Shown here piece by piece: positions 6,637 through 8,919 of a stretch of 8,919 nt of DNA. Each line of letters starts with the position of its first letter. Positions within the stretch are counted from its first letter, which is position 1. The notes below the pieces were generated by a model. That model was not told the DNA's origin. It was given only the letters and a program-made list of their open reading frames with translations, and searched no databases. The stretch comes from Clostridiales bacterium (GTDB lineage: Bacteria; Bacillota; Clostridia; Caldicoprobacterales; DTU083): NCBI GenBank assembly GCA_012512335.1, contig JAAZEK010000363.1:1-8919 (forward strand), read 5' to 3'. A program made the position numbers and the translations under genes.

Positions 6637-6707
6637 GGAAATCAGAGGTCATAAGTTAGAGGTTGGAATTGGGTAATCTGACATCCGAACTCCGACATCA
6701 GATTTCC
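6637..6707 (+). repeat. 71-nt imperfect inverted repeat between tRNA-Gly and tuf
   Basis: Ends GGAAATC (6637-6643) and GATTTCC (6701-6707) are perfect inverted repeats. Pairing continues inward with recurring mismatches (for example GGTC against GAC-type steps, and TTGG with CCGA) to a loop near AATTGGGTAA. Short near-repeats (GAGGTC / GAGGTT; TCTGACATCC / TCCGACATCA) lie within each arm. No T-run follows, so it does not look like a standard terminator. It could be a small dispersed palindromic element, a processing signal or a leader structure of tuf. Confidence 0.6.
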
Positions 6708-6716
6708 AATTAATGA

Positions 6717-6743
6717 AACACCAGGGTAAGTGGTAATGGTGTT
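6717..6743 (+). promoter_or_regulatory. Leader hairpin just upstream of the tuf ribosome binding site
   Basis: AACACCA (6717-6723) pairs perfectly with TGGTGTT (6737-6743) around a 13-nt loop, ending 11 nt before the AAAGGAGG Shine-Dalgarno of tuf. It could stabilise the tuf mRNA 5' end after tRNA processing or affect translation. Its function is not shown by the sequence. Confidence 0.35.
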
Positions 6744-6772
6744 ATGCGGATAACAAAGGAGGAAGCTAAAAA

Positions 6773-7984
6773 ATGGCAAAGGCAAAATTTGAAAGAACCA
6801 AACCCCATGTCAACATAGGAACCATCGGACACGTAGATCACGGTAAAACAACCTTGACAGCAGCAATTACAATGGTAATGTCCAAGTACGGAAGAGCAAC
6901 AGCTACCAAGTACGACGAAATTGACAAGGCACCAGAAGAGAAGGAGAGAGGAATTACCATTAACACCTCTCACGTAGAGTACGAAACTGAAGAGCGTCAC
7001 TACGCACACGTAGATTGCCCTGGTCACGCTGACTATGTAAAGAACATGATTACAGGAGCAGCACAGATGGACGGAGCTATCTTAGTAGTATCCGCAGCTG
7101 ACGGCCCAATGCCTCAGACACGTGAACACATACTGCTTGCTCGTCAGGTAGGCGTACCATACATTTGTGTATTTATGAACAAAACCGATATGGTAGACGA
7201 CGAAGAGCTCATAGAGTTAGTTGAGATGGAAGTTAGAGAATTGCTCAGCGAATACGAATTTCCAGGAGATGACATTCCGATTGTTAAGGGTTCCGCTCTT
7301 AAAGCATTGGAAGCAGTTCAAAGTGATGCTGATGTAGAAAACGATCCATGGTGCAAATCTATATTTGAGCTAATGCAAGAAGTAGACGCGTATATTCCTA
7401 CTCCAGAGCGCGCCACAGACAGACCTTTCCTAATGCCTGTTGAGGACGTATTCTCCATCACCGGCCGTGGTACTGTAGCAACCGGTAGAGTAGAAAGAGG
7501 AACTATTAAATTATCCGACACCGTTGAAATCGTAGGCTTAAGCCCAGAAGCTCGCTCCACAGTAGTAACTGGAGTAGAGATGTTCCGTAAACTATTGGAT
7601 TCTGCAGTAGCAGGCGACAATGTTGGTATATTGCTTCGTGGAGTACAAAGAGATGATATTGAGCGTGGTCAGGTATTGGCCAAGCCTGGTAGCATAAAGC
7701 CCCACACCCATTTCAAATCCGAAGTATACGTACTAACCAAAGAAGAAGGCGGACGACATACACCATTCTTCAACGGCTATCGTCCACAGTTCTATTTTAG
7801 AACAACAGACGTAACTGGTATTATCGAATTACCTGAAGGTGTAGAAATGGTTATGCCTGGTGATAACATCCAGATGACTATCAAGCTAATTACCCCAATC
7901 GCTATTGAAGAGGGATTGCGCTTTGCTATTCGCGAAGGCGGCAAGACCGTAGGAGCTGGCGTTGTTGCTTCTATCGTAGAATAA
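6773..7984 (+). CDS. tuf: Translation elongation factor EF-Tu
   Basis: Delivers aminoacyl-tRNA to the ribosomal A site as a GTP complex. Start ATG has a very strong AAAGGAGG (6755-6762). All GTPase motifs are intact: G1 GHVDHGKT (19-26), G2 RGITI with Thr62, G3 DCPGH (81-85), G4 NKTD (136-139) and G5 GSAL (173-176). Domain 2 starts near 215 (RPFLMPVEDVFSITGRGTVA). Domain 3 includes GRHTPFFNGYRPQFYFR. At 403 residues it is slightly longer than the usual ~395, the extra residues lying at ~181-195 (AVQSDADVENDPW) between G5 and domain 2. Many codons look like those favoured in highly expressed genes. It follows tRNA-Gly and ends in a strong terminator, so it is apart from the str (rpsL-rpsG-fusA) operon; whether a second copy exists cannot be told. 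Confidence 0.99.
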   Translation: MAKAKFERTKPHVNIGTIGHVDHGKTTLTAAITMVMSKYGRATATKYDEIDKAPEEKERGITINTSHVEYETEERHYAHVDCPGHADYVKNMITGAAQMDGAILVVSAADGPMPQTREHILLARQVGVPYICVFMNKTDMVDDEELIELVEMEVRELLSEYEFPGDDIPIVKGSALKALEAVQSDADVENDPWCKSIFELMQEVDAYIPTPERATDRPFLMPVEDVFSITGRGTVATGRVERGTIKLSDTVEIVGLSPEARSTVVTGVEMFRKLLDSAVAGDNVGILLRGVQRDDIERGQVLAKPGSIKPHTHFKSEVYVLTKEEGGRHTPFFNGYRPQFYFRTTDVTGIIELPEGVEMVMPGDNIQMTIKLITPIAIEEGLRFAIREGGKTVGAGVVASIVE

Positions 7985-7991
7985 ACTAAGT

Positions 7992-8003
7992 CATAAGCTT
8001 ATG
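7992..8003. repeat. 12-bp perfect palindrome after tuf
   Basis: CATAAGCTTATG is fully symmetric and lies 7 bp after the tuf stop, before the terminator. It could be a 3' stability element or chance. No protein-binding role can be assigned. Confidence 0.3.
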
Positions 8004-8025
8004 AAGCAGAGTTAATCTGTTAAGG

Positions 8026-8062
8026 ATAAGTAAGAGGGACAGTTCCCTCTTGCTTATTTTTT
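8026..8062 (+). terminator. Rho-independent terminator of tuf
   Basis: ATAAGTAAGAGGGA (8026-8039) pairs with TCCCTCTTGCTTAT (8044-8057) over 14 bp with one G-U pair, around the tetraloop CAGT. A run of six T follows at 8057-8062. This separates tuf from the rpmG-secE-nusG unit. Confidence 0.95.
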
Positions 8063-8074
8063 CAAGATGTCTTA

Positions 8075-8103
8075 TTGACAGCAGTTTTATGGTATGGTAG
8101 ATT
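8075..8103 (+). promoter_or_regulatory. Promoter of rpmG-secE-nusG
   Basis: A perfect TTGACA at 8075-8080 is followed after 17 bp by TAGATT (8098-8103). A TG at 8095-8096 gives an extended -10 (TGnTAGATT). It lies directly after the tuf terminator and leaves a leader of nearly 100 nt before rpmG. In that leader I see only weak pairing (GATTTT 8135-8140 with AAAATC 8161-8166) and no T-box or known riboswitch motif. Confidence 0.75.
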
Positions 8104-8207
8104 ATATAAGTATTATCATAAGTGCAGAGTCATCGATTTTATCCATTCATACTACAGATGAAAATCCAAAAATATGATGATTCTATAAGCTAAGTGAGGT
8201 GTAAACA

Positions 8208-8357
8208 ATGAGAGTAAAAGTTACCATGGCATGTACTGATTGCAAACAGCGTAACTACAACACCATGAAAAATAAAAAGAACAATCCTGATAGGATGGAG
8301 CTAAAAAAGTACTGTAAATTCTGCAAAGACCATACCCTCCACAGAGAAGGAAAATAA
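8208..8357 (+). CDS. rpmG: 50S ribosomal protein L33
   Basis: A complete 49-residue protein, normal for bacterial L33. It begins MRVKVTMACTDCKQRNYNT and ends KDHTLHREGK. Two CxxC pairs (Cys9/Cys12 and Cys36/Cys39) form the zinc ribbon of the zinc-binding L33 form. The basic, Asn-rich middle binds 23S rRNA near the E site. Start ATG has GAGGTG (8196-8201) at 6-nt spacing. It is the first gene after the extended -10 promoter and 32 bp upstream of secE, the standard rpmG-secE-nusG order. A cysteine-free L33 paralogue elsewhere in the genome cannot be excluded. Confidence 0.97.
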   Translation: MRVKVTMACTDCKQRNYNTMKNKKNNPDRMELKKYCKFCKDHTLHREGK

Positions 8358-8389
8358 TATCTGTGATATCAGGATAAGGATGTGAGAAA

Positions 8390-8617
8390 ATGGCAAAGGA
8401 AAAGGAAACTGCCAAAAAGCCAGTGACAAAGAAAAAACGGCCAGGAATTGTCAAATATTTTCGAGGTGTAGTATCCGAGGTTAAAAAGGTGAGCTGGCCG
8501 TCCCGTAAGGAATTGATTAATACCACCATTATTGTGGTGTCCTTTATTCTGATCTTTTCCGTAATAGTGGGCCTCATTGATTTGGGCTTGGGTACACTTC
8601 TTGAATTGATAACTTGA
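8390..8617 (+). CDS. secE: Protein translocase subunit SecE
   Basis: 75 residues, the short single-span form typical of Firmicutes. A Lys-rich cytoplasmic N-terminus (1-20) leads to the conserved amphipathic helix and hinge GVVSEVKKVSWPSRKEL (26-42). A single membrane helix (about 44-66, IIVVSFILIFSVIVGLI) and a short tail follow. SecE clamps the two halves of SecY in the SecYEG channel at the cytoplasmic membrane. ATG start with AAGGA (8376-8380) at 9-nt spacing, 32 bp after rpmG. The stop overlaps the approach to an unusual nusG leader. Confidence 0.97.
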   Translation: MAKEKETAKKPVTKKKRPGIVKYFRGVVSEVKKVSWPSRKELINTTIIVVSFILIFSVIVGLIDLGLGTLLELIT

Positions 8618-8620
8618 GAG

Positions 8621-8660
8621 AAGGAGGGGGGTCCGGGACTAAACCCCAGATCCTTGGTTT
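8621..8660 (+). promoter_or_regulatory. Structured nusG leader with a possibly masked Shine-Dalgarno
   Basis: AAGGAGG (8621-8627) is the only good ribosome binding site before nusG, but lies ~33 nt from the ATG. AAGGA (8621-8625) can pair with TCCTT (8651-8655), and the G-run at 8626-8631 with CCCC (8644-8647). This stem would hide the site. An alternative stem, TAAACC (8640-8645) with GGTTTA (8656-8661), leaves the site free and shortens its distance to the start. The two stems share 8644-8645, so they cannot both form. Confidence 0.5.
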
Positions 8661-8919
8661 ATGTCTGAAGTAGAAAACACAGAAGGTAAATGGTATGTTA
8701 TTCATACTTATTCCGGATACGAGAATAAGGTAAAAGCAAATCTGGAAAAAGCAGTTGAAAACCGCAACCTCCAAGATCTGATTCTTGAAATTAAAGTACC
8801 GATGGAAGAATTGATTGAGGAAAAGAATGGTAAGCGGAAAACTGTCCAGCGGAAAATATATCCAGGCTATGCCATGGTTAAAATGATTTTAACTGATGAA
8901 TCATGGTATATCATACGCA
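8661..8919 (+). CDS. nusG: Transcription termination/antitermination factor NusG, 3' end outside the window
   Basis: The first 86 codons of NusG; the frame is open at the right edge. After MSEVENTEG comes the NGN domain: KWYVIHTYSGYENKVKANLE (10-29), an ILEIKVPMEELIE segment, and RKIYPGYAMVKM (71-82), close to the family consensus. NusG binds the RNA polymerase clamp and controls pausing and termination. The NGN domain looks unbroken; the KOW domain lies beyond the window. The ATG is the only usable start, because in-frame codons run back to a stop at 8640-8642 without another start. It lacks a Shine-Dalgarno at normal distance; see the leader feature. It follows secE by 43 bp, the near-universal bacterial order. 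Confidence 0.97.
   Translation, partial: MSEVENTEGKWYVIHTYSGYENKVKANLEKAVENRNLQDLILEIKVPMEELIEEKNGKRKTVQRKIYPGYAMVKMILTDESWYIIR

Noticed and set aside
6710..7027. A Cys-rich - strand ORF opposite the start of tuf.
   Set aside because: It is the antisense shadow of the codon-biased tuf gene; its cysteines arise from the complement of the tuf codons.
1..8919. CRISPR arrays, insertion sequences, integrase or attachment sites.
   Set aside because: No regularly spaced direct repeats, no transposase or integrase motifs, and no tRNA-end duplication were seen. The tandem repeats in rlmB are coding.

Overview
The window looks like a chromosomal segment from a low-GC, Gram-positive, probably endospore-forming member of the Clostridia; Lachnospiraceae or a relative is my best guess. 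The reasons are AT-rich DNA, strong Shine-Dalgarno sites with TTG and GTG starts, a sporulation-type sigma-H, and the gene order mrnC - rlmB - rae1 (yacP) - sigH - rpmG - secE - nusG, which is the Firmicutes arrangement usually found downstream of cysS. All genes are on the + strand.

Left part (1-3625) is accessory. A 649-codon C-terminal part of a large protein, resembling TIM-barrel glycoside hydrolases, runs in from the left edge and ends at an AT-rich inverted repeat. A 292-bp gap follows. It holds an 18-bp near-palindrome and a very short ORF with a good ribosome binding site, then a complete AgrC-like membrane histidine kinase. Read through its first TGA, the short ORF has the layout of an AgrD autoinducer precursor (amphipathic leader, ring-forming residue, four residues, then an acidic residue), with TGA exactly where the ring cysteine would be. 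No agrB and no response regulator are in the window. This is the most unusual item here.

Middle part (3626-6480) is the information-processing block: mini-RNase III (23S rRNA maturation), the RlmB-type 23S rRNA 2'-O-methyltransferase with an Arg-rich tandem-repeat N-terminal extension, the Rae1/YacP ribosome-associated ribonuclease, and sigma-H with its own good sigma-A-type promoter.

Right part (6481-8919) is translation and secretion machinery: tRNA-Gly(CCC) behind its own promoter, an imperfect 71-nt hairpin, tuf (EF-Tu) and a strong terminator. A new promoter with an extended -10 then leads into rpmG (L33, 49 aa), secE and the first 86 codons of nusG. A tRNA-tuf pair placed between sigH and rpmG-secE-nusG resembles the tRNA-tufB-secE-nusG order of E. 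coli more than that of B. subtilis. The nusG leader is odd: its only Shine-Dalgarno lies about 30 nt upstream of the only usable start and can be paired into a stem that ends just before the start codon.

Functional links: mrnC, rlmB and rae1 act on rRNA or ribosomes; EF-Tu, tRNA-Gly and L33 serve translation; SecE and NusG join export and transcription elongation to the same block; sigma-H links it to the stationary phase/sporulation switch.
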